A stretch of DNA of 64,000 nt from Shimia abyssi (lineage in GTDB: Bacteria > Pseudomonadota > Alphaproteobacteria > Rhodobacterales > Rhodobacteraceae), in contig NZ_PYGJ01000003.1 in assembly GCF_003014475.1 (NCBI RefSeq), positions 186,001 to 250,000 on the forward strand. Direction: 5' to 3'. Positions 44,485 to 53,189 of this stretch are shown piece by piece. A program made the position numbers and the translations under genes. The notes beneath the pieces are model-generated. The model was not told where the DNA came from. It searched no databases and was given only the letters and a program-made list of their open reading frames with translations. Each line of letters starts with the position of its first letter. Position 1 is the stretch's first letter.

Positions 44485-46413
44485 TTATTCCTCGGCTGGT
44501 GTGTACCAGATTGGAGAGGAATAAGCCCGTTCCTGGTGTGTGAGCACCGCGTCAGCGGGCAATTCGATGCCATAGCGCAGCTTGTCATACACGATCCAAC
44601 GGGGTGTTGGTATTTCGAGGACACGTACGTAGTAAAAGGCACGTTCCGCTGGATTGAATTCTGGATCGGTCCAGACCGTGGCCAGTTCGGATGCACCGAT
44701 TGTGTTGGACCAACTGGCGGTTTCGATGTCGACTGTGCTTCCAACGGCGGGCACATTGCCGCTGGCGTCGGCGGTGCGATCATCGGACCACGCCACATCA
44801 AAGACTTTCTCCATCAAGTCGCCATCTTCGGTCAGCCAGCCTTTGACCACTTGAACGCGGTCGAGGTTTGCGCCGATTGGGTCACGCAGAGCGGCGATCA
44901 TAAAAGAAGGCGCCGCGTCTGTTTCGCGGGGGCGCAGGTCAGAGCCCATGGGCACGCCTTTGGTATAGCCGACATCCGCGATCATACGGGTGCGCATATC
45001 GTCGTCTGAAAACTCCCAGCCGCCAAAGAAGCGCAGGCCGATACGTGGGCCTGTGGTGGCATAGGTTTCACGGCGTTTGAACGCATCAAAGATCGCCGAG
45101 CGTGTGTTTTCGGTGGCCCATACGGCGGTGTAACCGGAGGCCACAATCATGTCGCCCGGTATTTCGCCCAGATCGCTCTTGATGAACGGGTGTTCGATGC
45201 GCGTGGGCGAAGGTTCGACACTAACCGATTTGGAAAAGAAGTTATCTTCGTCTGCGGTGGCCAGTGAAGTGTGGCTGTCGGTTGCGCCACCCATGCCAAA
45301 TTTGTATGGGTTCACGCCGAATTTCTCTTCGAGCATGAGACCAAGTTTGAGTGCCTCGCGGGCATATTCACCAGCAAGCATTTCATCGGTCTTGAGCTCG
45401 GTCAGATCGAGGTTGCCGACATCCCAGTTTTCATAATCGGCAAAGCTGTCATCCGGTGACAGAAAGGGGTGTGCCTCGCCGTCGCCCTTGATCTGGGTGA
45501 CTTCGTAGTGCGGCTCCCACTTGGCGCGGGCTTCGACATAGTCCTGATTAACCTTGCCACCGTGGTAGGTGTCTTTGGTGGGGAACATCCAGCCGTTTGA
45601 GAGGTTGCCGTTATGAGCAAAGGCGACGGCGCGACCGCCGGTTTTGGCCTGATATTCCTCGAGCCATTCATAAAGGACTTTGGGATCTGTGCTGCCATAG
45701 GGCGGCTGAGTGACCGGCGGTACAACTTGCAGCGCACGCACAGGGCCGTCGCGCAGCATGACGTTACGGTGCAGGTTGAAGCCCTTGGGCACGCTCGTCC
45801 ATTCAAAGCCGATAAAGGCGGTGAAGTTGCCGGGATCATTATGTGTCTCGGCGGCCTCTACAATATGTTCCCATGTAAAGGAGAACGCGTCTGCACCGGG
45901 GCTGTATGATTCCAACAGTAATTCGGGCAGGGTGCCTTGGGAAAAGTTGGTGATCAGGTCAAAGGCGGATTTGCCGGCCTCTTCACCGCCTGCCTTGTAA
46001 CCTTCGTACCACTCAAGGCCCTTGGGATCTGCCAGTACACCAGGCTTTCCGGCCTGAAGATCAGGGGCAAAGCCCATGAGATCGGTGTGGTCAGTCAGAA
46101 CCATCCAGTCAAGCGGACGCGCAAGGCGCACCGGCTGGCCGGTCGAAGAGGTGACCTGTTCGCCTTTGGCAAAACGCCATGCGGTGTCAGGCAGCAAAGT
46201 GTTCCCAAAAGCCCCGGCATCCAGCGACAGACCGGTGTGCAAGTGGGTGTCGCCCCATAAAGGGCGCTCCGGGAAAGTACGGTTTGCGTAGGGCGAAAAC
46301 GGTTTTTCTGCAAAGGTGCCTTCGGCGGCTTCCTCTGACGGTTTAACCTGCGCGATTGCGGTTGTGCTGAGTAGCAGTGTTGATGCGGTTAAAGCCGCGC
46401 TCATCCATCTCAT
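44485..46413 (-). CDS. Exported DUF3604 protein (PHP-like)
   Basis: 642-aa exported protein with a signal peptide ([22 protein letters not shown]). ATG 46413 follows AGGGAGAG. It belongs to the DUF3604 family, whose N-terminal motif [14 protein letters not shown] (near residue 56) and LTDHTDLMG resemble metal-binding motifs of PHP phosphoesterases. [13 protein letters not shown] and GATDSHTSL add further His/Asp ligands. The substrate is not known. An IS3 element has inserted 155 bp upstream of the start and may have changed its promoter. Confidence 0.88.
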   Translation of the reverse strand: MRWMSAALTASTLLLSTTAIAQVKPSEEAAEGTFAEKPFSPYANRTFPERPLWGDTHLHTGLSLDAGAFGNTLLPDTAWRFAKGEQVTSSTGQPVRLARPLDWMVLTDHTDLMGFAPDLQAGKPGVLADPKGLEWYEGYKAGGEEAGKSAFDLITNFSQGTLPELLLESYSPGADAFSFTWEHIVEAAETHNDPGNFTAFIGFEWTSVPKGFNLHRNVMLRDGPVRALQVVPPVTQPPYGSTDPKVLYEWLEEYQAKTGGRAVAFAHNGNLSNGWMFPTKDTYHGGKVNQDYVEARAKWEPHYEVTQIKGDGEAHPFLSPDDSFADYENWDVGNLDLTELKTDEMLAGEYAREALKLGLMLEEKFGVNPYKFGMGGATDSHTSLATADEDNFFSKSVSVEPSPTRIEHPFIKSDLGEIPGDMIVASGYTAVWATENTRSAIFDAFKRRETYATTGPRIGLRFFGGWEFSDDDMRTRMIADVGYTKGVPMGSDLRPRETDAAPSFMIAALRDPIGANLDRVQVVKGWLTEDGDLMEKVFDVAWSDDRTADASGNVPAVGSTVDIETASWSNTIGASELATVWTDPEFNPAERAFYYVRVLEIPTPRWIVYDKLRYGIELPADAVLTHQERAYSSPIWYTPAEE

Positions 46414-46564
46414 GGCACTCTCCCTTTTGCCTTGATTGAAGCTGTTGAAATTCACTCGTAAAACGCCGCCACGGCGATAATGAATGGGGTATGGTAACGC
46501 GTCTGCGGCAAAAGTCAAAATTGCAGATGCAATACTTTAGTTCTAGCTGAACGGTAGTGAAGTG

Positions 46565-46568
46565 CACC
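46565..46568. repeat. Target-site duplication, left copy (CACC)
   Basis: CACC directly precedes the left end of the IS element and is repeated at 47766-47769. A 4-bp duplication suits the IS407 group of IS3 elements. Confidence 0.7.
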
Positions 46569-46607
46569 GGTAATCCCCCCATTTTTGATGGGGTCCAACC
46601 GTAGAAT

Positions 46608-47408
46608 TCAGGCGGCTGTTTTAAGTTTCATAGCGGGTGTGATGCCGCCAATGCCCATGTTGGGTCGCTCGTTGTTGTAAGTCCAGAGCCATTCGGTTGC
46701 CTGGTCTTGTGCCTCCTCAATCGTTTCAAAGATGTATTGGCCCAACCATTCGCCGCGAACGGTGCGGTTGTAACGTTCGATGTAGGCGTTTTGCTGCGGC
46801 TTGCCCGGCTGGATGAATTCAAGCCGGATATTGCGTTTCTCGGCCCATGTCATGAGCGTTCCACTGATATATTCCGGGCCGTTGTCGAGGCGAATTGCCT
46901 GCGGCTGGCCGCGCCACTCAATGATTTGATTTAAACTGCGCACGACACGTGCAGCAGGCATCGAGAAGTCCACCTCTATACAAAGGCCTTCACGATTGAA
47001 ATCATCCAGCACGTTCAAGGTCCGGATCGACCGTCCATCCGCCAACTGATCCGCCATGAAATCCATCGACCACGTCTCATTAGGCCTGTCAGGAACCGCC
47101 AGTGGCTCAGGTTTGTCCCGTTTCAGCCGCTTCTTGGGCTTGATCCGCAAATTCAATTCCAGTTCGCAGTAGATCCGATAGACGCGTTTGTGGTTCCAGC
47201 CGTATCCTTGGACGTTGCGCAGGTACAAAAAGCACAGTCCGAAGCCCCAACTGCGCGTGTTAGCTGTCAAGCGTTCCAACCAATCCGCAATCTCTTCGTT
47301 CTCATCACTCAATACAGGGCTGTAGCGATAGCAGGTCTCGCTGATTTGAAACGTCCTGCACGCCAGCGCGATGCTGACCCCATGCTGTGTGACCGCCTTC
47401 ATGGCCAT
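46608..47408 (-). CDS. IS3-family transposase OrfB (DDE catalytic part)
   Basis: 266-aa integrase-type catalytic protein. The rve domain shows the DDE residues: Asp in [10 protein letters not shown], Asp in [10 protein letters not shown] and Glu in [16 protein letters not shown]. The frame is open upstream to near 47432 and joins orfA by -1 frameshifting at A6G (47432-47440, minus strand), as in other IS3 elements. The ATG at 47408 is therefore not necessarily the true start. Confidence 0.93.
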   Translation of the reverse strand: MAMKAVTQHGVSIALACRTFQISETCYRYSPVLSDENEEIADWLERLTANTRSWGFGLCFLYLRNVQGYGWNHKRVYRIYCELELNLRIKPKKRLKRDKPEPLAVPDRPNETWSMDFMADQLADGRSIRTLNVLDDFNREGLCIEVDFSMPAARVVRSLNQIIEWRGQPQAIRLDNGPEYISGTLMTWAEKRNIRLEFIQPGKPQQNAYIERYNRTVRGEWLGQYIFETIEEAQDQATEWLWTYNNERPNMGIGGITPAMKLKTAA

Positions 47409-47428
47409 CTCTCGCCTCTGAGACGGCC

Positions 47429-47694
47429 TTAACGCTTTTTTCCAAGCGCTTCCTTTAGGAGATCGTTCTGCATGCTCATCTCGGCGTACATCTTCTTCAG
47501 ACGCCGGTTCTGCTCAGCCAGATCCTTCATCTCAGCAATCAAAGACGCATCCATGCCGCCAAACTTCGCGCGCCATTTATAGAAACTGGCGCTACTCATC
47601 CCATGTTCGCGGCACAGCGCAGAAACGGGCGTACCCCCTCTGCCTGCTTCAAGATGCCCATGATCTGTGCGTCGCTATATCGTGCTGTCTTCAT
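47429..47694 (-). pseudogene. IS3-family OrfA with a one-base frameshift
   Basis: Helix-turn-helix DNA-binding OrfA. From ATG 47694 the frame runs MKTARYSDAQIMGILKQAEG and then shifts: the run of five C (47634-47638, plus strand) seems to lack one base. Adding it restores TPVSALCREHGMSSASFY and the leucine-rich end ([13 protein letters not shown], then [10 protein letters not shown]). Without it the frame ends at TGA after CAANMG. Either this copy is dead or the run is a sequencing error. Confidence 0.82.
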
Positions 47695-47765
47695 CAATAA
47701 TCTCCTCAGATATCCTGCCGAGAAAATTCTACTTTTGAACACCACTAATTTTAGGGGGGATTACC

Positions 47766-47769
47766 CACC
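47766..47769. repeat. Target-site duplication, right copy (CACC)
   Basis: Matches CACC at 46565-46568 on the other side of the IS element. Confidence 0.7.
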
Positions 47770-48110
47770 GATCATGGCGACGACGTGAGCGCGATCGGTA
47801 GAACTCTGTTGGTTTTCTCGGTGCAGGAGAGGTTAGCAGTCATTGTGATTGCAGGTGATCAGGGTCTGAGAGTCATTCTGGTAACGCTTTTGGGGAGTTC
47901 CCTGTTTAATCTATTTTTCTCGAAAGTGTTTTTAAAATCAGCATCTTAATCTACGAAACAGATGCGCGGATGTGGGGCGAGCTATTCTAAGGCCACATTT
48001 TGGCCTCTATCCATCTTTGAATTGGCTTGGCCATTTCCAAGTAATGCCTGATTCTAATGAAAAATTGAAACAAAGGCTGGTTGAGCCTTGTTTTGTTTCG
48101 AGTTTTGGAA
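47770..48110. other. 341-bp region between the IS element and the Hint gene
   Basis: AT-rich for this window, with no coding frame I can support. It should hold the promoter of the Hint gene. A small AGGCCA/TGGCCT inverted repeat lies near 47989-48005, and a terminator-like hairpin at 48068-48093 is listed separately. Confidence 0.6.
48068..48097 (+). promoter_or_regulatory. Terminator-like hairpin just before the Hint gene start
   Basis: AAACAAAGGCT (48068-48078) pairs with AGCCTTGTTT (48084-48093) with one bulged A and a 5-nt loop, and the T-rich TTTTGTTT follows. It ends only about 15 bases before ATG 48111. This could be a transcription attenuator, or it could hide the ribosome-binding site. 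Confidence 0.5.
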
Positions 48111-49091
48111 ATGGCTATTGAGCAGCTGCAAATCTATCGCATTACCAGCGGGGACAGTACGTATCCCCATTTTGGCACGTTTGGAATTGCGGACGCAGGG
48201 CAGATTGAAATCGACGATTCAAACGGGTTTCGAGATGCGGAATTTGGAGATTTTACACACACAGGTGGGTCGGACGTTGGCGACCAGAATGTCATCAGCT
48301 CGAACGTCTCTGGGATCAACGTCGGAGACCTAGCAGATCTGCGTTACAAATATACGATCACTGGGTCGGACGGATCGAGTGGGACAGTGTATTTCATCGC
48401 CACAAACGGGCAGGCCAACTATGGCCCGTTGATACTGTCAGACTTTCCACTCAACTCGTCGGTGACGTATACGTTTGTGTCGTTCAACACAGACGGGGCG
48501 GTGGCCTATGACGATTTGGTGGTGTGTTTTACAGCCGGGACGATGATTGTTACCGACAAGGGGCAGGTGCCAATTGAGCACCTGCGCGAGGGTGACTTTG
48601 TGTTGACGCGAGATAACGGATTTCAACCACTGCGCTGGATCGGAAGACGGACTGTTAAACCCCGACGTAATACAGCGCCAATTTTGTTGTGCGGCGGAGT
48701 TTTGGGCAATCATGGTGACATTGTCGTGTCCCCCAATCATCGGATGTTGGTGAAGCCGGAGCAGTCAGAGCTGTTCTTCTATGAGCCCGAGGTTTTGGTC
48801 GCGGCAAAGGGATTGATTGGGTTGGATGGTGTGCAGCGTCTAAATGTGGAGACGGTTACATATGTGCACATCCTGTTTGATCGCCACGAGATCGTTTTTG
48901 CCAACGGAGCGTCAAGCGAGAGCTTTTTGCCTGGACCTCAGGCGATGGACGCATTGGAGGCGGCAACACGGGCCGAGGTGCTGGAGCTGTTCCCGGAGCT
49001 GGATCTGGAAGTTGGCGCGGTGCCGGAGGCGGCGCGTGCCTGTCTCAAGCAACATGAGGCAGCGATTTTGCGTGGTTTGTTGGTGGCGTGA
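48111..49091 (+). CDS. Hint-domain protein (Hedgehog/intein type)
   Basis: 326-aa protein with a beta-rich N-terminal part (residues 1-135; AIEQLQIYRITSGDSTYPHFGTFG) and a Hint_2 domain from Cys139 (CFTAGTMIVTDKGQVPIEHLREGD). SPNHRMLV near residue 206 has the domain's His motif, and VTYVHILFDRHEIVFANGASSESFL ends it. Many roseobacter surface proteins share this domain; self-cleavage is possible but unproven here. ATG 48111 has only a weak AGTTTTGGAA upstream; a TTG at 48081 would add ten residues. Confidence 0.87.
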   Translation: MAIEQLQIYRITSGDSTYPHFGTFGIADAGQIEIDDSNGFRDAEFGDFTHTGGSDVGDQNVISSNVSGINVGDLADLRYKYTITGSDGSSGTVYFIATNGQANYGPLILSDFPLNSSVTYTFVSFNTDGAVAYDDLVVCFTAGTMIVTDKGQVPIEHLREGDFVLTRDNGFQPLRWIGRRTVKPRRNTAPILLCGGVLGNHGDIVVSPNHRMLVKPEQSELFFYEPEVLVAAKGLIGLDGVQRLNVETVTYVHILFDRHEIVFANGASSESFLPGPQAMDALEAATRAEVLELFPELDLEVGAVPEAARACLKQHEAAILRGLLVA

Positions 49092-49174
49092 TCTGAATTG
49101 CAGCGCAGTTCGCGGGCACTCACCTGATTGCCAAGGCCTGTCGCGGTTCCAAGTGATAACTCAGTGAGCATGGC

Positions 49175-49212
49175 TAAAACGCAAAACGCGGCCCCATTCA
49201 GGGACCGCGTTT
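49175..49212 (-). terminator. Intrinsic terminator after the cold-shock gene
   Basis: On the minus strand, AAACGCGG and CCGCGTTT (49205-49212 and 49184-49191) form the core stem, followed by TTGCGTTTTA. Confidence 0.8.
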
Positions 49213-49235
49213 CGAGATAGTGTCCGTCCGCTGGC

Positions 49236-49442
49236 TTATGCCAGGGCCAGGTTCGTCGCCGACTCGCGACCGTCACGGCCTGCTTCGATGTCGAAAGTCA
49301 CTTTCTGGTTGTCGGCCAGGCCGGTCAGGCCGGAACGCTCAACGGCAGAGATGTGTACAAACACGTCTTTGCTGCCGCCGTCTGGTGCGATGAAGCCGAA
49401 GCCTTTAGTAGTGTTGAACCATTTTACGGTGCCAGTAGCCAT
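49236..49442 (-). CDS. CspA-family cold-shock protein
   Basis: 68-aa single cold-shock domain that binds single-stranded RNA or DNA. RNP1 KGFGFI is at residues 13-18 and RNP2 VFVH at 27-30. ATG 49442 gives the common start MATGTVKWFN; an upstream ATG at 49457 is unlikely. The long gap upstream (49443-49746) leaves room for a structured leader, common in cold-shock mRNAs. Confidence 0.96.
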   Translation of the reverse strand: MATGTVKWFNTTKGFGFIAPDGGSKDVFVHISAVERSGLTGLADNQKVTFDIEAGRDGRESATNLALA

Positions 49443-49746
49443 ATCCGTAGTCTCCATTTTTTTAGTTCTGTCCGCATTATGCGACAGCGCGGCGTGGTAG
49501 GTCTGTATCGAAAGACTGAATGCCGTTTAATAGGAGACAGTGGTCGAAAAGAAAAACGTCTGCACAGCGCACATACGAGGGATGGGAAAGTTTTTCAAGG
49601 CCTGCGTTCGCAAAGTGGTGTTTGATTTGAAAAAATTTGCCCGCCATCGACCGTATTGTATGCGCGGCAAGGGCGATAGGGCGTGAGGCGTACCCCAAAT
49701 GGGAAACGCCGCCCGGACTGATGGGCAGCGTTTAGAGAATGTGGGC
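49443..49746. other. 304-bp region upstream of the cold-shock gene
   Basis: It should contain the cold-shock promoter and leader (minus strand). At 49715-49736 AAACGCCGCCC and GGGCAGCGTTT form an 11-bp hairpin with one G-U pair on the minus strand, which probably marks the 3' end of the gene at 49747-50070. No coding signal is seen. Confidence 0.6.
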
Positions 49747-50070
49747 TTAGTCCGAGAATGTGTAGGATCCCATTTCACAAAGATCGAGACCGTAATCCTC
49801 GAGCCGGGTATCGTCTGAGAATTCGCCTAGAATGTCGTAGACACATGTCGTTAGCCCGTCGGCGATCACGACGGTAATCTCATAGCCCGGCGCCAGATAA
49901 CCGCCGGAAATCAAGTTTTCTTACCAGCTGTCGGAACTGCCTGAGCTAACGTGAAAGGCCGTTAGGTCAGCGCTGGAATTATTTACCAGAGTAAATTCAA
50001 GATCCTCAGCCAGCCCCACCGTGGCGGTCATCAGTGTGGCTGCGAGTACTGTTGTGAGTGGTTTGAGCAT
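49747..50070 (-). pseudogene. Small secreted protein gene with an in-frame TAA
   Basis: ATG 50070 follows AAGGA and starts MLKPLTTVLAATLMTATVGLA, a clear signal peptide, then EDLEFTLVNNSSADLTAFHVSSGSSDSW. Codon 50 is TAA (49921-49923). The same frame continues ENLISGGYLAPGYEITVVIADG and on to a natural end LDLCEMGSYTFSD with TAA at 49747-49749. The two Cys (CVYDI and LCEMG) lie after the early stop. The family is one of small secreted roseobacter proteins of unknown role. The intact product would have 107 residues. Confidence 0.75.
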
Positions 50071-50088
50071 AGTCGTGTCCTTGTGCAT

Positions 50089-50125
50089 CGGATGGACCCA
50101 AGTCTCGTGGACTTGGGTCCATCCG
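50089..50125. repeat. Perfect 16-bp inverted repeat in the leader of the broken secreted-protein gene
   Basis: CGGATGGACCCAAGTC (50089-50104) and GACTTGGGTCCATCCG (50110-50125) are exact inverted copies around TCGTG. It lies 19 bp upstream of ATG 50070 on the minus strand. No T-run follows, so it is not an obvious terminator. It could be a leader RNA structure or a regulator site. Confidence 0.85.
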
Positions 50126-50165
50126 AAGATGGCACGCGGCGCATGTCCCGGCAACGGTTTCCCAA

Positions 50166-50198
50166 CAAAAAACGCCGCCCTTGAGAAGGACGGCGTCA
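50166..50198 (-). terminator. Intrinsic terminator after bactofilin
   Basis: On the minus strand ACGCCGTCCTT and AAGGGCGGCGT (50086-type spacing: 50186-50196 and 50172-50182) pair with one G-U, loop CTC, and TTTTTTTG follows. Confidence 0.88.
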
Positions 50199-50220
50199 TA
50201 AAACATTTGATTTGAGGGCG

Positions 50221-50718
50221 TTACGCCTCGGGTGCAGGTTTCTTGACCGGTGCTGCCTTAGTGGTCAGAGGGTCGTCCTGACGTTGAACGGAACCTTCGA
50301 AATGGGCGCCGCTCTCAATTGCGATGGTCTTGTGGATGATGTCGCCTTCGACACGGGCGGTCGAGGTCAGGCGCACTTTCAAGCCACGTACACGGCCAAT
50401 GATACGGCCGTTGATCACAACGTCATCAGCGGTCACTTCGCCTTTGATGGTGGCGCTTTCACCGATGGTCAGCAGGTGCGCGCGAATGTCGCCTTCTACT
50501 GTGCCTTCGACTTGAATGTCGCCAGTTGTCTTCATGTTGCCGGTCACGTGCAGGTCAGCGGACAGCACCGATGCTGGTGGCTTGGCCTTGGGCGCGGAGG
50601 CCTTGAAGTCAGCGCCTTTTGTGGGCGCGGCGGGAATGGGTGCAGATTCGGATGCGGCGGGCTTGGCCGGATCAGCGGATTTCGGTGCAGGTTCGTTGAT
50701 TTTGCTCTTAGAAAACAT
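50221..50718 (-). CDS. Bactofilin
   Basis: 165-aa cytoskeletal protein of the bactofilin (DUF583) family. A Pro/Ala/Lys-rich N-terminal tail (residues about 1-48) precedes the beta-helix (residues about 50-145; LHVTGNMKTTGDIQVEGTVEGDI, VINGRIIGRVRGLKVRL, then SGAHFEGSVQ) and a short Pro/Lys-rich tail. Bactofilins polymerise without nucleotides at membranes. The start overlaps the end of the M23 peptidase gene by 11 bp, which fits the known pairing of bactofilins with LytM-type hydrolases. Confidence 0.93.
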   Translation of the reverse strand: MFSKSKINEPAPKSADPAKPAASESAPIPAAPTKGADFKASAPKAKPPASVLSADLHVTGNMKTTGDIQVEGTVEGDIRAHLLTIGESATIKGEVTADDVVINGRIIGRVRGLKVRLTSTARVEGDIIHKTIAIESGAHFEGSVQRQDDPLTTKAAPVKKPAPEA

Positions 50719-52048
50719 CTCTTCCAGCCTTGATAAAGGTCATCGGGTTCACGGCCCGTCCATTCACGCGTACTTCGTAGTGGAGATGCGTTCCGGTCGA
50801 GCGTCCAGAGTTGCCCATATCACCAATACGTTCGCCACGCGAGACCCTTTGACCCTTCTTTACGCGGATTTTTGCCAGATGGGCGTATCGGGTCTCGATT
50901 CCGAACTCGTGCTGGATTTTTATGAGGCGTCCGTAACCCGACAACCAGTCGGCATGGATCACGACGCCATCGGCTGTCGCGTGAATGGGGGTGCCGTAGC
51001 GGGCTGCGAAATCTGTGCCCTTGTGCATACGGCCCCAGCGCAGGCCAAAGCCGGACGTGTAACGGAACGCTGATTTAAGCGGGTTGGCGAAGGGGGCGGT
51101 TTCGGCGGCGATACGGTACATGTTGAGCTGGTCCATCTGGTCCAGCAGACGATTGGCGCGCACGGTTTCGGCTGTCAGCTCGCCACCTTTGGTGGAAAAG
51201 GTCAGCGGCAGCAGGGGACCGCCCTGGCCGTTATATCCGCGACGGACCTCTTCGAGCAGTGTGTCGGTGTCGAGCCCGGCGGCACGGAACATTTTGGTCA
51301 GCGGATCGACCGAAACGGTCATGGCGTCTTCGAGCTGGCGGAAGATCTTGTCGTTACGCTCTTGCATCAGGGCAAGGTCGAGGCGGATGTCTTCTTCGGC
51401 CTGAATGGCGGTTTGCGCAGTGGCGATCACCTGATCGCGCTCGCGGGCAGTGTCGGTCAGGGCATTTGACAGGATCGACACCATGTCATTGGCCAGCGGG
51501 CTGTTGGCTGCAAGGGCGGTGCCCTGTTCGGATTGCGCAGCGTCCATCTCTTCGAGCTGTGCGTGCGCGGTTTCGCGTTGGCGCACTGTGCGGCGCAGCG
51601 TGTCCTGAACCACCTCGATACCGGTTTCCAGTTCGCGACGGCGCGTTTCAGACGTGAGCAATTGCGATTGCATCACGGAAACCTGTTGCAAAGCTTTGTT
51701 GAAGCGTTGCTGAGCGGCGAGGGCTTCTTCGGTGCGGGCGTCGCGTTCGGCGGACAGTTCGTTTAGGCGCAGTTCGTAGGTGAGCTGATCCCGCTTGGCT
51801 TGTTCACGGAAATTGCCCGAACCGATCGAGTCCATAAGCAGGATGGCGGTGGCGATAATAGTCCAGGCGACGATGGTGGTTGATCCAAGGAACGCGATGA
51901 TTTGCGTGCTGGGTTTGAGGCGAATGAACCGGGTGTCGGACTCTGACCGCAAAAACAGACGGCGTTCCGGAAAATAGCGTTCGGCGAGTGCGTGCAATCG
52001 TATTGCGAGTGTTGTTCTCACGTGGTCTTCCCTTGATCCCATCCCCAT
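50708..52048 (-). CDS. Membrane-anchored M23 (LytM-type) murein peptidase
   Basis: 446-aa protein with one membrane helix (near residues 50-70), a long coiled coil (residues about 80-250) and a C-terminal M23 domain. Zinc ligands are in HKGTDFAARYG (HxxxD, His and Asp) and HLHYEVRVNG (HxH), so it looks catalytically competent. It would cut murein crosslinks. The overlap with bactofilin suggests a partnership such as the BacA-LmdC pair in alphaproteobacteria. The true start could be a few codons downstream of 52048. Confidence 0.9.
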   Translation of the reverse strand: MGMGSREDHVRTTLAIRLHALAERYFPERRLFLRSESDTRFIRLKPSTQIIAFLGSTTIVAWTIIATAILLMDSIGSGNFREQAKRDQLTYELRLNELSAERDARTEEALAAQQRFNKALQQVSVMQSQLLTSETRRRELETGIEVVQDTLRRTVRQRETAHAQLEEMDAAQSEQGTALAANSPLANDMVSILSNALTDTARERDQVIATAQTAIQAEEDIRLDLALMQERNDKIFRQLEDAMTVSVDPLTKMFRAAGLDTDTLLEEVRRGYNGQGGPLLPLTFSTKGGELTAETVRANRLLDQMDQLNMYRIAAETAPFANPLKSAFRYTSGFGLRWGRMHKGTDFAARYGTPIHATADGVVIHADWLSGYGRLIKIQHEFGIETRYAHLAKIRVKKGQRVSRGERIGDMGNSGRSTGTHLHYEVRVNGRAVNPMTFIKAGRDVF

Positions 52049-52203
52049 GGTGAGCGCTCTTGCGTGGTGGCGCCTCGGGGCAAGGTCTTAACGTCCGCTA
52101 AAGGAACGGGCAAGGATTTTGACCAATTTCCATACGCAACAGTGTGTTGTTGTGGCGTTTTTGGGCGGGGAGTTGCCGATGTCGCAGGGGCAGGCAGGCC
52201 GGG

Positions 52204-53046
52204 TCAGCGCGCGTATGAGGGGGGCGTTTGGTCGGAAAGGGGCCAGTAAAAATCAGGCGGTAACCCGGCGTCGGCGCGCTTTTCTTCGTTAAAGGGTGGC
52301 TTCAACGCACCGTGGAAATAGTGACGCACGAGGGCGTGAAACTGTTCCTTGGGATCGAGCGCGTGGCGGCCGCAGAGGTAATTGAACCATTTGGAGCCAT
52401 AGGCGACGTGACCGACTTCTTCGGCATAGATCGTGTTGAGCGCCTCGATGGTCTGGGTGTCCTTGGCCTGTTGAAAAATGCGGATCATGCCGGGGGTGAC
52501 ATCAAGGCCGCGGGCTTCGAGTACCATGGGGACAACCGCGAGACGCCCCAAAAGATCGTCAGCAGTGTCTTCGGCGGCACGCCACATACCAGCGTGGGCG
52601 GGAAGGGCGCCATAGAAGCTTTCTTTGGCTTCAAGGTTGTCGCACATCAAATTGAAATGATTGGATTCTTCGTCCGCAGATTTGACCCAGTCGTCATAAA
52701 AACCAAGTGGCATTTCCGTGTCGGTAAAGCGCGCGATGATGTCCCAGTGCAGGTCGACCGCGTTAAGCTCAATGTGGGCGACGGCGTGCAGCAGTGCGAT
52801 ACGGCCCTGTGGGCTGCCCGGCTTGCGACGCGGCACATCGCGGGGATCAAGCAGTTCGGGTTGCTCTGGCCGGGCCGGGCGCAAGGGTGGGTTGGCTGTG
52901 CCGATGGGCAGCGATGTACCGGCGGCGCGCGCGGCAAACCAAGTGGCGGCATGTTGACGTGAAAGTGCAGTCTTGGCGCGCCCGTCAGCGGTGGTGAGCA
53001 CCTCAACCGCCATTTGTGCGAGGGATTTGGGGAGATCTGTGGCCAT
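52204..53046 (-). CDS. DUF455 ferritin-like protein
   Basis: 280-aa protein of the DUF455 family. The helical core has possible metal-binding Glu/His residues in LLHAVAHIELNAVDLHWD (near residue 90), DEESNHFNLM and YAEEVGHVAYGSKWF, the pattern of a ferritin-like four-helix bundle. A role linked to tRNA hydroxylase (MiaE)-like chemistry has been suggested for such folds; none is shown here. It stands alone. Confidence 0.85.
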   Translation of the reverse strand: MATDLPKSLAQMAVEVLTTADGRAKTALSRQHAATWFAARAAGTSLPIGTANPPLRPARPEQPELLDPRDVPRRKPGSPQGRIALLHAVAHIELNAVDLHWDIIARFTDTEMPLGFYDDWVKSADEESNHFNLMCDNLEAKESFYGALPAHAGMWRAAEDTADDLLGRLAVVPMVLEARGLDVTPGMIRIFQQAKDTQTIEALNTIYAEEVGHVAYGSKWFNYLCGRHALDPKEQFHALVRHYFHGALKPPFNEEKRADAGLPPDFYWPLSDQTPPSYAR

Positions 53047-53189
53047 GGGTGCGCTCCGGATTTGGGGTTGAGAGGTGTTGAACGCGTTTGAGAGGGGAGA
53101 TCAAGGGGAAAGGTCGAAAGGGGCAGTGTGCTGAGTGTGCGCCAACTACGCGAAGCGGGCGCGCACCCAGTCAGTATGCGGAGGTTTGA

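Larger units (their letters stand above)
46569..47765 (-). mobile_element. IS3-family insertion sequence (IS407-like), 1197 bp
   Basis: Ends are GGTAATCCCCCC (46569-46580) and its inverted copy GGGGGGATTACC (47754-47765). Imperfect matching continues inward, including GTAGAATT on the left and its inverted copy near 47725-47732. It carries orfA and orfB in the usual order on the minus strand. A CACC duplication flanks it, which implies insertion by transposition with no later rearrangement. orfA has a one-base frameshift, so this copy is probably inactive. Confidence 0.88.

Noticed and set aside
47603-47788. Small plus-strand open frame at the right end of the IS element
   Set aside because: It runs antisense to orfA and crosses the IS boundary, so it cannot be an ancestral gene.
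50212-50733. Plus-strand open frame of 173 codons opposite bactofilin
   Set aside because: Cys/Gly-rich low-complexity translation and exact antisense overlap with a well-recognised gene.
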